From Lichenostomus cassidix (lineage: Eukaryota > Chordata > Aves > Passeriformes > Meliphagidae): a stretch of 64,000 bases of DNA. The notes below the pieces were generated by a model. That model saw nothing but the letters and a program-made list of their open reading frames with translations. It had not been told where the DNA came from and ran no database searches. The position numbers and the translations under genes were made by a program. Location of the stretch: the NCBI GenBank assembly GCA_008360975.2, contig CM039193.1:18645389-18709388 (forward strand), read 5' to 3'. This document shows, piece after piece, positions 24,410 to 35,441 of the stretch (position 1 is its first letter; every line of letters starts with the position of its first letter).

Positions 24410-24424
24410 TGACCTCTGTGACCT
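24410..24424 (-). promoter_or_regulatory. DR3 AGGTCA pair upstream of G3
   Basis: Plus-strand TGACCT at 24410-24415 and 24419-24424, spacer CTG, about 160 bp upstream of the G3 ATG. The third, more distal half-site present in other copies reads TGACTT here (about 24438). Confidence 0.5.
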
Positions 24425-24668
24425 CATGGCCCTGCTGTGACTTCATGGCCTTACTTGTAGCCCCAAAGTATACCCCCGTCTGTACTAATGAACTGCTTTG
24501 ATTGTAAATCTTTGGCTTCATCAAAAGGCCATTGCTTAGCAAAGATTTTTCCTTCTTTTTTTTCCTCCATGCCTCCAACCTGTGCACCTGGAGATGCTCC
24601 TGATGGCTTCCCTCTTTTCCTGGATATCCCCTTCGAGAAGCTCCATGCCCAGATATTCCTTTGTAATA

Positions 24669-24990
24669 CATAGAATCACAGAATGTGCTGAGCTGAAGGG
24701 CGGCCCAGGAGGATCCTCAATTCCAAGTCCTGGCCATGCACAGGATCATTCTCAAGAGTCACACCATGTGCTTGAGAGTTTCCAAGGGATGGGCTCTGCC
24801 CAATATGCCCGCTGTGCCCACAGGCCTGGCCCAAGGCTTTGCAGGATGCTTCCTCTCTGCTTTGCTCAGCCTCAGCCCAGAATGTCCCCTTAGCTGTGGG
24901 GGAGCCTTAGCTGTGCTGAGAAGACTAAAAAACACCCTGAAAGTTAATCCTGCTGTGCACCTCATGAGGAATCCCTGCACACTTTAGCAG
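24669..24990 (-). mobile_element. CR1 LINE 3' fragment
   Basis: It begins with the CR1 terminal complement 'catagaatcacagaat' and continues with the 'gagctgaaggg...' and 'gtcacaccatgtgcttgaga' words of an avian CR1 3' end in antisense. It separates the G3 promoter from the G4 3' flank. Confidence 0.8.
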
Positions 24991-25432
24991 AGACCTCATG
25001 GCTGGAGCTGCTGGCACACCTTGGCCCAGGTGGACAGCTGCCCCGCAAGGCCCCAGCGAGCAGGGGATGGCTCTGGGCAGGGTCCCTGGCCAGCAGTGAC
25101 CCCAGAGCACGTCTGCCATTCAAGGGCATTCTCGTCCCCCACTCTTTCTCCTCTCCACCATGCTTTGCCTCTGCCCAGTGCTCCTGAGGCTGCTATTGGC
25201 CTGGCAGCCTCAGTGGGAGACAGCACTGGCTTCAGCCCAAGCAGGCTCCCCAGGGCAAGGCCCAGGAATGAAGAGACAAAGTAAAGCACTGGACAGCAGC
25301 AGAACCCTCAGCAGAATTATTTGGACAACCACTGAATCGCCACAAGTCCATGGCAGACTTACTGGGAATGTTTCCTGCCTACAACAGACATTGGAAAGAA
25401 GCTGTTTAAGGGAAAGACGAATGAAACTCTCA

Positions 25433-25599
25433 CTATTTTCGCTTCCCGTAATATCCGATACCGACACAGCACAAAATTATGAGAAGCGCCAAACAAACCA
25501 GGCCTGGTGTTAATACTAGGAAACAATGTGCTCCCTGACAGACTTCTCCTCTGACGCCTGTCTCTTCATTGGGAACACGTGTTGTGGTGCCAGCTGCAT
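25433..25599 (-). CDS. Type II membrane exon, intact version
   Basis: It follows the acceptor CCTGCAG. It has 55 codons after the split Asp codon, ending TAG. It starts A-A-G-T-T-T, has two extracellular cysteines (E-V-C-Q-G-A-H-C), a hydrophobic core of about 22 residues rich in L, I and C, and a K-R-K tail. It shares no evident similarity with the type I membrane exon but occupies the same place and phase. Confidence 0.75.
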
Positions 25600-28378
25600 C
25601 TGCAGGAGCAACGTGGATCGTGAGCCCGAGCTGCGCACTGCTGCTGAGCTGGCAGCGCCTTGGCTACAGCCAGGACGCTCTCTGTTTCCCCCAGTGCTGC
25701 GCCCTGCAGGCACCTTGCCGCCCCTTGGCACAGGCTGTGGCACCCAACAAAGCCCACAAGGCCGGGAGGAGAGCCTGCGGGGAGCACAGCTGCTTGGGCA
25801 GTCGCTCCTTCGAGGGACACGAGCCAAAGCCATCCCTGCAGCGGCTGCTGCCAGCCCCGACCCTCCCTGCCCTGCTGGGACAGCTCCCACAGCCCAAGGG
25901 GACAGAGTCAGGCTCTCGCAGGACACAGGGCTGACCCTGCCCAGTGTGAGAACCAGCGACTGCTCTGGCCCTGGGCTCGCCCTAGGGATCCTGCTCAGGG
26001 CTGCTCCTGTGCCTTGGGCCTCTGGGCACTCAGGGCAGCTCGAGGAGGCAGCTGCAGCAGGAGGGATGTTGGTACACAAGTCCCGTTTGCCATGGGCTGT
26101 GGAATGTGCTCCAGAGGCCTCAAAGCCAAGGCATCTCCAGCTTTGGCTGCTGCTGGGGGAAGAGCTGCTGCCACACAGCCCCACCAAGGGCTGAGCCTGC
26201 CTGAGCCCTGCACAGCAATTAGCTGCAGTGCTCCTGCCAGGCATCGGCTCCCTCCCTGTAGCAGAGGCTGATGATAAACCACTGCTTCCTCTGAGAAAGA
26301 ACTTCTGCACAGCCTTTTGGTCCATCACTTGGGAAAGGAAGAGGGAAAGGTGAATCAGATGGATGAAATACCCATTTGGGTGATGGCATTGTCAGGAGGT
26401 CATGCTAGCCAAAAACAGGGATAAGGCTCAGAAAATTGTCAGGGCATTTGAGGCTTGGCCATAGCCCTCCCTCATCAAACAGTAGCAAGTCCTGAGCAGA
26501 AGCAGTGAGGGGATCCCGCAGGGCGAGGGCACACACGTGCAGGGCTCTGTCGTGGCACCTGCAGCAATGCCCCACTGGCCAACTTTGAGCTCTGAGCTGG
26601 CAGCTCTCCCAGGGAGAAAGGCCTTGACCTACCCTCTCCATCTCCCATTGGCTCAGTCCTGGACATGGCTTGGGCAGCTGGATCACCTTTACCAACAGGC
26701 TCAGCTGCAAACAAAGCAGGACAGAACAGCTCCCATGACACTGCTCAGGATTCTCCATCAGGCTGGAGTGGCAGCGAGTGCAACTCAGCAATGGGATCCC
26801 TCTTTGGCACTCCCTCACCTCTGCCTTCCACTCAGGAGCTCAGGCAGAGGCACCACGTGCCTGCAGTGGCCCCACACTGGGATGGAAGGAGCCCCTTGCA
26901 GGGCAGGCAGGGCACAAAGGACTCCAAGGAGTTGCCAGCAGCTCTAAACTCAGCCCCAGTGAGAGCCAGGGCTTGGCAGCAGCAGCAGGAACACCTCAGG
27001 CTCCCTGGGGCCATCTGTGGTGGTGCATGATACCACCTCAGGAACTGCTGGGGAGCCAAGTGGTTCCAGTTCAGCAGGGCTTCACTGGTGGGAAACATCC
27101 TAGTCTGAGTAACATGATAAGTCCCTCCCCAAATTATGTAAATCCCCCTGGCTGTAACCTAACCCCTGACTCCATCCCTCCCTTCTCCCATAGGTTGTGG
27201 TGTTCCCCCCGCCTCCTCTCCCCTGATCCCAGGTGATCCCTATATTTAGGGACACGTGGGGTTGTTCTCCCTCTTTCACCCTGGAACCCTCTGGAATACA
27301 CATCTGGAATATCCCGCTGATTGAGCCTCTGGATTCTTTGTCTCTGGTAATGCATGAGCTATCCGGCTCTCTGGGTGAGTGAGAATCTGTGCCTTACACC
27401 GGCACGGGTGTGAGAAGGGTCTCTCTGTACAGCACCAGAGCAGTGCTGGCTGGAGTGATCTCTCGACAGCCTTAGAGACACTTTCAGTAAACGCAGAGCC
27501 CTGATTTCCACTCTTCCTCCCCCCCTGCGTTAGCCATCAAAGGAGCCGCGCAAGGCACAGAGCCCCAGGGCACATCCCTGGGCCCAGAACCTTCCCTCTC
27601 TGCTCTTCTCTGCGCCTGCACAGAGCACACGGAAGGAGCAACTGGCATTTTACATGGGAAGATTGACAGCTAAATGCTCCTTTCCCCCACTGATAGCAAT
27701 CCTGCGGGATCACTCAGGGCTCGAGAAGGGAGCAGAGCAAGATTTCCAGAATCCATCAACCCTGAGATCACTTTAAGCAATGCAGCACCTGAATAAGCTC
27801 TTGCCATGTTGACAGCGATTCTTCTGTTAGGAAAGGGATACTGAGAACTTGCTTCCAGTAAATCCCATTGATCCAAACCATCATTCATCCAAGTTCCTGG
27901 AATAGCATTGCCAGCAATCTCATCTAGAAGGAAGCATAAATGAGAACCATTTCCATGATATGCTGGATCTGCTTTATGGGCATTGCAAGGGGGTTTGAGT
28001 AAGGCTGTGGGAGCCAGATGTCAATGGACATGGCCAAAGCTGCACAGGGGTTTGGGGAGTTCTGGGATGGCTCCTGGCAACTGTCCACCCTCTTTGCAGG
28101 GACTGTGCAACATCCCTGGAGGGGCAGCTGCTCCAGCCCAAGGCCCCTCGGGGCTCTCTCACTTTCACAGAGGAAACCCTCACTAAACCCTTACTAATGC
28201 CCTGGGTAAAAGCATTCGCAACACATTCCAGGGAGAAGAGGCCTCTGTCCCAGGAAAGGGGGAGGCAGGCCGCTGGCTCACCTGCTCTCCACGCTCCCAC
28301 CGGAGCAGCCTGGGCAGCCCTGGCATGCAGGGCCACTGCCAGGAGGAGCAGGAGGAAAAGGCGCAGAGCAAGGGCCAT
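25433..28378 (-). CDS. G4: family member with intact type II membrane exon, broken exon 2 and an LTR insertion
   Basis: Exon 1 is 28378-28282, intact with signal peptide. The exon 2 copy is 27923-27853. It is 71 bp, one short, and its donor reads GCAAGT instead of GTAAGT, so it would shift the frame. There is no GPPR exon. Then come the A-E-P-V exon 26704-26633, the V-M-D-Q exon 26327-26223 whose donor is CT instead of GT, and the type II membrane exon 25599-25433. That last exon is fully open and ends G-Y-Y-G-K-R-K. Skipping exon 2 and the V-M-D-Q exon leaves an in-frame mRNA, since the remaining exons are phase 1-1. A solo LTR occupies the intron at 27016-27532. The exon set matches the second half of G2. 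Whether it is expressed cannot be told. Confidence 0.5.
27016..27532 (+). mobile_element. Solo LTR with 6-bp target-site duplication, in a G4 intron
   Basis: The 517-bp insert begins TGTGGTGG and ends GCGTTA. It is flanked by GCCATC at 27010-27015 and 27533-27538. The paralogous intron (about 23400-23415) reads straight through with a single GCCATC. A TATATTTA box lies near 27240 and an AGTAAA-like signal near 27486, giving plus orientation, antisense to G4. No internal retroviral genes remain. A 6-bp duplication fits alpha/beta-type (ERVK-like) avian elements. Confidence 0.9.
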
Positions 28379-28536
28379 GGTGCCTTGCCCTCAGCCAGTC
28401 CCACAGCTCTTGCTGCCACCACTGTCCTGACACCGCTGTATCAATGTCAGCACCGCTGCTGCCGCTGCTGCTGCAACAGTTGTGGTGAAGAACTGACTGG
28501 TCGGTCATTGTGGTGCTGTGCAACCACAGGGCTCTG

Positions 28537-28561
28537 TGACCTCAGAGCCCTGCTGTGACCT
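28537..28561 (-). promoter_or_regulatory. Degenerate nuclear-receptor half-sites upstream of G4
   Basis: TGACCT occurs at 28537-28542 and 28556-28561, 13 bp apart. One half-site of the DR3 seen in the other copies is missing, and family upstream DNA ends here at a CR1 element. The G4 promoter is therefore altered. Confidence 0.45.
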
Positions 28562-29397
28562 CATGTCCGGGACAGGATTGTGTGGGAATGTACCTCAGGG
28601 CTAGGATTCTGCTTTCTTGGGGAGGGAGCTCATCCTGCCCCACAGCTCTGTCCAAGGACTGTGACACAGTCTGAGCCCAACTGATCTCACAGATTGTGGG
28701 GGTGAAGGGATGGAGAGCAGCCCTGCTGAGGAGGACTTTGGGGTGCTGCTGGGTGGCAGGCTGGACATGAGCTGGCCATGAGCACTCACTGCCAAACTTA
28801 TCCTGGGCTGTATCCAAAGGAATGTGCCCAGCAGGCTGAATGTCGTCATTCTGCTTCTCTGCTCTGGTGAGACCCCACCTGGAGTACTGCATCCAGCCCT
28901 AGGTCCCCAACAGAGGAAGGACATGGTCCTGTTGGAGCAGGTCCAGAGAAGGAACCAAATGTTCCGAGGGCTGGATCCGCTCTGCTTTGGAGACAAGCTG
29001 GGAGAGCTGGGTGTGTTCAGCTCCCAGAAGAGAAGAGAAGAGAAGGCTCAGGGGAGACCTGATTTCTGCCTTTCAGTACCTTAGGGGGGCTTGTAAAAAA
29101 GATGGGGATAGAGTTTTCAGTAGGGCCTGTTGTGACAAGACCAAGTGGGAATGCTTTTAATCTGAAAGACATGATTCAGACTAGACATAAGAAAGATATT
29201 TTTCACACTGTGGGTGTTGAAATCCTGGAACAGGTTGCCCAGAGAGGCGGGGATCCATCCCTGGAGATATTCAAACTCAGGCTCTGAGCAGTGTGATCTA
29301 GTTAAAGGTGTCGCTGCTTCCTGCAGGACTTTGGACTAGATGGCCTTTACATGTCCCTTCCAAACCAAGCTACTCTATGCTCCTGTGCACCATCAAA
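28562..29397 (+). mobile_element. CR1 LINE, 3' portion
   Basis: Sense CR1 sequence is recognisable throughout: 'gtgagaccccacctggagta' at about 28868, the 'ccctggagatattcaaactc' region near 29260, and a tail running through 'actagatggcctttacatgt' to 'ctatgctcctgtg'. It replaces the distal promoter of G4. Confidence 0.9.
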
Positions 29398-30904
29398 GTG
29401 GTGCTGGATTAATGCTAGGGTAACAATGCTGGCACCTGTAATTTGGTAGTTGTGCCATTTAGCGATGGGCCAGACAGTGAAGTCTGCAAATAACACAGTG
29501 TGCTAAAGAAGAAACAGGAGAGGAATATGGCAGGAATATGGCTTCCAGTTCAGATAAAAGAAAAAATGCCAGCATTTTGCTGCCCAATTTTTGTTAAGAA
29601 TAAGGAATGTCCTGGAGATCTCTTCATGTGGGTGCATTATTGGCTGTACCAGTGCTTGTGCTGTGTAAAACAGGTAAGTTCTTACAGCTTCTCAGCACAT
29701 TCATAGCTGGGTAAACCCCAAATATTACACTGCTCCGTCTCTACTTTCTTCCAAGTAAAGGCAAATGTACCTCATTCTTCTGTGGGGCATATTCATCTAT
29801 CCACGTGCAAATTCTCCTTGCCATTCACACAATGCTGACTGGCTTTAATCGGACTGTAATTAAGACCTACCTCTCACTGTAATTAAGGCTGATACATTGT
29901 GAGGCAAAGTGTTGAGTAATTAGTCCTGGTGTCTGGCACTCTAGAGAGTTTTTCTGTAATGAAGTGACATTTGAAGACAGGTGTAGCAATACCATTCTTC
30001 TGGCATACTAGAAATTAAAAATCAGCCTTCGAAACTGGATTTTATTTGTTACTGGCTTATGGCAGGAGATCCATGTTTTTAAGATTTAATGTAGAACCCC
30101 AGGGCATTACCTTACTTTGAAGTAGCTCTGCATTTCACAGGCATCTATACTGGTGAAGTATAAGAAGATTTGAAGGGTATTTGTCCACCTGGAGTCTGAA
30201 AGTGTAGTTTTTTAAGCTGTTGCTGTTCCCTTGCAAGTTTTATAGTGCTGGGGGCCCCATGTGCTGCAACCCTGTGATGCTGGGCTGGTTCTTGTTCAGC
30301 ACAGGTGAATTAAAATATGCCCCAGTGTCCACTGTCACAGTGCTTATCATCTCCTCCCACCTTTCACAGGGCCTTTAACCACTGAGTTCCACAGCAGAGA
30401 GAGCAAATCACCCCTTCCTGGGGCTGTGGCTTCTCATTAACCCAATCACCCAACCCAGGAAATAAAGCAGGACTGTAATGGGAAACATGAGGCGAGCGAT
30501 TCAAACCAAGAGCTTGGTAATTTTGTGGTTGCAATAGTTGCTTCAGCTCCAACCTGGCCCTAAGTGTTTTACAAATGCCATCACTGCACAGCCAAGTCTC
30601 CTGCAAATATCCATCACCTCATCCCTGGAGCACTGCAAGTGGTAGAAAAGGACCATCATCATCCCTCTTTCACACTACAGGCTAAGGAAACTGCAAAGGA
30701 AAGTTTTCTTAGCAGCTGAAGAGACCTGGAATGCTCATGGCAGACCATGAGGACACAACTAAAGCACAGGTCCCATAACTCCTTTTGTCCTTGTTTTAAC
30801 CTTGAATTCTATAAATATTAATGGAATTCTATATCTAATTCCATATCAACTTTTTCAAATCTAATTCCAGCCAGAATTTACCATTTGTGGTGGCTGTTTT
30901 GTCT
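29398..30904. other. Unidentified spacer
   Basis: Single-copy-looking DNA with no family, CR1 or ACAD9 similarity. I see no exon structure. Confidence 0.45.
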
Positions 30905-30910
30905 GCTCCA

Positions 30911-31171
30911 TGTCGCTGTTGAGCCGCTAGCAGAGAGAAGAGTCCAGTTCTCAGTGGCAAGAAGTAAAGACCTTTATTGTTTTGATTTCATCATATATAT
31001 AGAGTTTTCAAAAGTCACCCAGATTGGTCAGTCAGAAACCTCCCCCTAGGCCTGACTGGCCAGGTCTGCACCGTCCAAGTCTTGAGACACTGTTTTTAAT
31101 AACATCCAAACCTTATCTTTATTTATAAAACACAAAAGGATTTCTCATGGGAAAGACCTGTGCTAGCCACA
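30911..31171 (-). mobile_element. Short solo LTR with 6-bp target-site duplication
   Basis: The 261-bp element runs TGTCGC...CCACA on the plus strand and is flanked by GCTCCA at 30905-30910 and 31172-31177. On the minus strand it reads TGTGGCTAGC at the 5' end, then a CTATATATA box, then CAATAAA and an end in GCGACA. It is therefore a complete, minus-oriented solo LTR. A sister element is at 37118-37375. Confidence 0.9.
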
Positions 31172-31177
31172 GCTCCA

Positions 31178-33171
31178 TATCAGAATTCTCACATTACTAT
31201 CTGTTTTCTCAGTTTATTCTGAAGTTGAATTAACTGAAGGACCAGCAACTGCCTTCTGCTTCAGAAGAAATCTAACTGCTTTTAGAATATGTTTGTTTTT
31301 TACATGTTGCAGTTTGGAAAACATTAAAAAGATCTGAAGTTATTTAAGAAGTAGGGAAGACAAAAATATAAAGCTCTGTCATGCAAGTGATTGCACCAAA
31401 ACAATTTCTTTCAAAAAAAAATCTAAAAGAACTCAACGGCCAGAATATAAATGTAAAAGGAATAAAAACATTATATCAGCAGGATACATGGTCCTTCTCT
31501 GTTGAGTAGGATCCCAAGTACGTACCTGAAGAGATGCATAAAATAGAACATCTTGTACCACAAAAACTTATGTACAAATTTTTCTGTACATCTGCTTTGA
31601 TTTTTGAGGGTTTGACATACTGTTGCCTCTGAAAAATGAATATTCATCAAAAACATTTTTTAAAAAGGGCTGATTAACAGAGATGAGCTACAGTTTTAAA
31701 CCTCCTGAATGAATGATTTTGTTGTCCCTTTCTTCAGATGCCAGTTATACATTGCAGCAGTAGCACAGGACATACCACAGCAACATTCTTTGCTTGTGAA
31801 GAGCACTTTCAACCCTAAAGAGTCCTTACAATACCATGCCAGAATTGGTGGTAGGTTTTTATAGGCAGCTCAGAGAAATACAATGTATGCCCAAGAAATC
31901 TTTCCATCCATAGTCACAAAGCCTGGTCTCTGTTTTGGCTTTATAGGTGGAATTTCTAATAACAGCAGTTTGAAAGTTGAGGCATTTGATGATGTTTTGA
32001 GATGTTTTATTCATTTAATAATGAAATAACTGTGGTTCAATACATGTAGATAGATGTGTGATATTCTTCCACACAATATGATGACACTCGTTTAATGTAA
32101 CAAACATTTTATCGTTGGTGACATCAACTACAAGAACTGCCCATCATCCAGTCATCTCTGAGTGTGACTGCTGTCACAGGATTGGGACACAAAGTCCACC
32201 CCTCCCTGATTGCTGCCCCCACAGTTTCTCACCACGATGGCTTCCTGGTGCTGAATATGTCTCCAGATTATCATATTCAATCTACAGCATTTCCTCCCAG
32301 ATATATTAGTATGTGCAACATCTTCCCTTTATTCTCAGTGTTAAATCTTTTCAACATCCTTTCTTCCTCCTCCTGCTCATCCCAGGAATTTTAATCTCTG
32401 AGGTCCAAGCTCTTCAGCTGCCTCACAAACATTGTTTTAATAGAGACAAGCATCCATGCAGCGAGCAACAAATCAGGACTGCGGCTGTGAAGCTTGAAGC
32501 AATGTATGTTTATAGCACTAAAAACAATAATCCATTTCTCAGGTTAACCAAGCATTTCCCAAATAACTCTACCTATCCTCAGGGATGTTACAAAAAGGAT
32601 CTTAGTAACAGTTGGGAGCGGGGAGAGAGAATGTGATCAAAATTAAAAATAAAGCTTTCTGAGATCTTTATACTCCTATAAAAACAGAGTCAAAAATTTT
32701 CATATATGGAACTAAGAAGTGAATGGCAGATTGTCAAAACAATTGCTTGGGGAACGAATAAATCTAAATAAGAAGAAATTTACCCACAGTTTTGTAAGTA
32801 AACCATCATGCTCAGAAAAAACGGGACCTGCTAAAACCAAAAACAATAAGGTTGTTCCATTTGTCTCAATAAAAAAAGAAATCACTGCGAAGAAACACAG
32901 ACCCTCAAGACCGTTACTATATACAGGAACCTCCAGGTATTTGGAATAAACGAAGGAAACTGTAGTGTGCAATTCACAGAGGTAATGTGGAATTTATTGG
33001 TGGATTCTTAGCAAACTTCCTGACTGCAGACTGGAAAAGCATAAGGGCTGTCAGACCATGTGTAGGCCTTTAGAGCAGTGTGATGGATGCTTCTGGGACC
33101 AAGTGCAGAGAAGAAAAGCAGTGCACAATTATTGTGACATTCTCTTTCCTGGCTGTAGACTTTTTGACACA
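31178..33171. other. Unidentified AT-rich spacer
   Basis: Two kilobases without family or CR1 homology. Open frames here (for example 32115-32636) are short and lack splice or domain support. Confidence 0.45.
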
Positions 33172-33568
33172 GTCCATCCCCTTGGGCTGTGGGAGCTGTC
33201 CCAGCAGGGCAGGGAGGGTCGGGGCTGGCAGCAGCCGCTGCAGGGATGGCTTTGGCTCGTGTCCCTCGAAGGAGCGACTGCCCAAGCAGCTGTGCTCCCC
33301 GCAGGCTCTCCTCCCGGCCTTGTGGGCTTTGTTGGGTGCCACAGCCTGTGCCAAGGGGCGGCAAGGTGCCTGCAGGGCGCAGCACTGGGGGAAACAGAGA
33401 GCGTCCTGGCCGTAGCCAAGGTGCTGCCAGCTCAGCAGCAGTGCGCAGCTCGGGCTCACGATTCACGTTGCTCACAGAGATGCAGCTGGCACCACAACAT
33501 GTGTTCCCAATGAAGAGATGGGAATTGGAAAGGTTTCTATGAGGGAACACGCTTTTTGCTTGTGGTAA
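33172..33568 (+). pseudogene. G5: isolated fragment with a decayed type II membrane exon
   Basis: Family homology begins abruptly at about 33172 within the intron preceding the membrane exon. The exon copy at 33480-33568 starts D-A-A-G-T-T-T like the other type II exons. A divergent 3' part then leads to TAA at 33566-33568 before any hydrophobic segment. The acceptor is CTCACAGAG. No other exon accompanies it. It is a dead fragment. Confidence 0.8.
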
Positions 33569-34194
33569 TGGCAAGCTTGGCCATCCATTTCCACCAGGAA
33601 ATTATTTGGAAATGCTCAAGTGAACCTTGACTGAGAGCTTCCCAGATAAGCTCTTCCGTATGAATAAAGAGGGACAGAGCTGTCACACCAGTGTCTGGGT
33701 GGTACTGCCAGCAAAGCCCACATGGCACCAGCACTGCCTGAGCTCCATGTCCAGGAGCAGCCGTGGATGCCCATGGTGTGGGCGGGCAGGAGCCAGGCAC
33801 GGGGCTGCTGGGACCAGCAGCGGGGCCCCAAGGGGCTGGGGGAGCCCATGCTGGGGGTGCCTGGGCTCAGGCACGTTTCTTTCAGTGGGATCATCTGGGC
33901 CTGGACCTCCTCCAATGGCCTGCCCAGGAAAAGAGGGAAGCCATCAGTAAGTGCTTGCCTTGGAAAAAATGGGATGGTATGGGACTGAACTGTGCATCAT
34001 CTGGAAGCCCTTCACAGCCCGAGAGATGAGCTCAGAGCCCGACAGAGGCTGGGCCTGTTGCACCCCAGGATCCCTCATGAGTGGATGGGGATTTGCCCCC
34101 CAGGCTTCATCTGTTCCCCCAGGGATGTTTGGTGAACACACACTGGGAATATGGTGCAACTCGGTTGCTGCTCCTCAACTGTCATGTTTGAGTC
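33569..34194 (+). other. Unidentified segment with one exon-like stretch
   Basis: Bases 33886-33946 (61 bp) are bounded by a good acceptor (TTTCTTTCAG) and donor (GTAAGT). One frame reads W-D-H-L-G-L-D-L-L-Q-W, faintly like the start of exon 2 (D-W-D-H). I cannot link it to any gene. Part of 33690-33800 resembles 10880-10960 near G2, suggesting shared flanking DNA. Confidence 0.35.
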
Positions 34195-34490
34195 GCTCTA
34201 AAGGCATGCAGGGGGTTTGGGTCACTTCTGTGCTGTGTAGGGGGCTGGGGACACCCCTAAGTTGTGCAGGGAGTTTGTCCGATATGTGCAGGGAGTTTGT
34301 CGAATATGTCCGAAGGTGTGCAAGGGCTGAGGGACCCCTGTAAGTTGATCAGGGGTCTGGTTTCTCTCATGAGGCACACAGTGGGGGTTTGGTGTGGCTG
34401 GGGACACCCATAAGATGTGAAATGGGTTTAGGTCTCCCCTAAAGCATGCAGAGGGATTGGGTCCCCTGTAATTCAGGAAGGGGGATAGAC
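34195..34490 (+). repeat. Degenerate minisatellite
   Basis: Imperfect units of about 22-45 bp built from words such as GTGCAGGGAGTTTGTC and GGGGACACCC(C)TAAG. Two adjacent units at about 34264-34307 are nearly identical. Confidence 0.65.
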
Positions 34491-35230
34491 AGACAGTCTA
34501 GAAACAGCAAGTGGTCTCAAAAATAAGAAGTTACATATTCACTGCTTGATGTTTAATACATTCCCTTCCCTGCAATGGTGTTTGTTATCTCATTCCAATT
34601 ATAGTATTTCTCTATTCCTTGTCTTTACCATCTCAGTCACTGGAAGCCTATGGATGCCTCCATGCAAATGTTACTACATCTATCAAGGGAACTTGTAGCC
34701 TAAATTGCAATATAAGGACACAACCTTTTTGTTTGAATCTCATGGAAGTCCACTATAGCAATGCATTAATTCCTTGGAGGTATTGGTTACGCCTTGTGCA
34801 GGTACCAAGGGCACATCACTTGGATGGAGCAGGCAGCGACAGATCACAGGCCCATGGTGCTCACATTTATGCAGCTGCCCTGATGGCCTGCATTGCATTA
34901 CTTTTATAAATTATGACACCAAGTCCTTCACTATTAAAATATGGGCCACCGCCAGCACTGAGTGCACAGCACACACTCAGTGTCAGCATAGCAGGGCTGG
35001 TGCCGCCTGCAATAGTGGGAAACACCAACGTGAGTTGAATTTTGGACTTGACATTAATATTGCAGGAAGAACCATGACATGTCTCACTTGTCCAATGTCA
35101 TGTAAATCAGCTCTTGTGAAAATAACTAGATTGGATGGAGCTGCCTACAAAACATTCTCTCCTCACTGGGAGGGCAGCTCCTGAGATCCATTCCCACACA
35201 AAACTTCCGGTCTTTCTGGTCCCCAGCCTT
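34491..35230. other. Unidentified spacer before G6
   Basis: Contains a 136-codon open frame (34774-35184) without recognisable domains. Family upstream DNA begins at about 35235. No call made. Confidence 0.4.
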
Positions 35231-35250
35231 CCAGTCACAGCAGGGCCATG

Positions 35251-35265
35251 AGGTCACAGAGGTCA
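35251..35265 (+). promoter_or_regulatory. DR3 AGGTCA pair upstream of G6
   Basis: AGGTCA at 35251-35256 and 35260-35265 with spacer CAG, about 175 bp before the G6 ATG. Upstream homology ends soon after at about 35235, so the more distal promoter seen at G8 and G9 is absent. Confidence 0.5.
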
Positions 35266-35441
35266 CAGCACCCCATGGTTCCACAAAGCCCTATGGTTGC
35301 ACAGCACCACAACGACCGACCAGTCAGTCCTTGACCACAACTGTTGCAGCAGCAGTGGCGGTGGCAGCAGTGGTGCTGACATTGATACAGCAGGACAGTG
35401 GTGGCAGCAAGAGCTGTGGGACTGGCTGAGGGCAAGGCACC

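Noticed and set aside
34774..35184. 136-aa open frame in the spacer before G6
   Set aside because: I looked for retroviral or known protein motifs and found none. Single isolated frame, no splice context.
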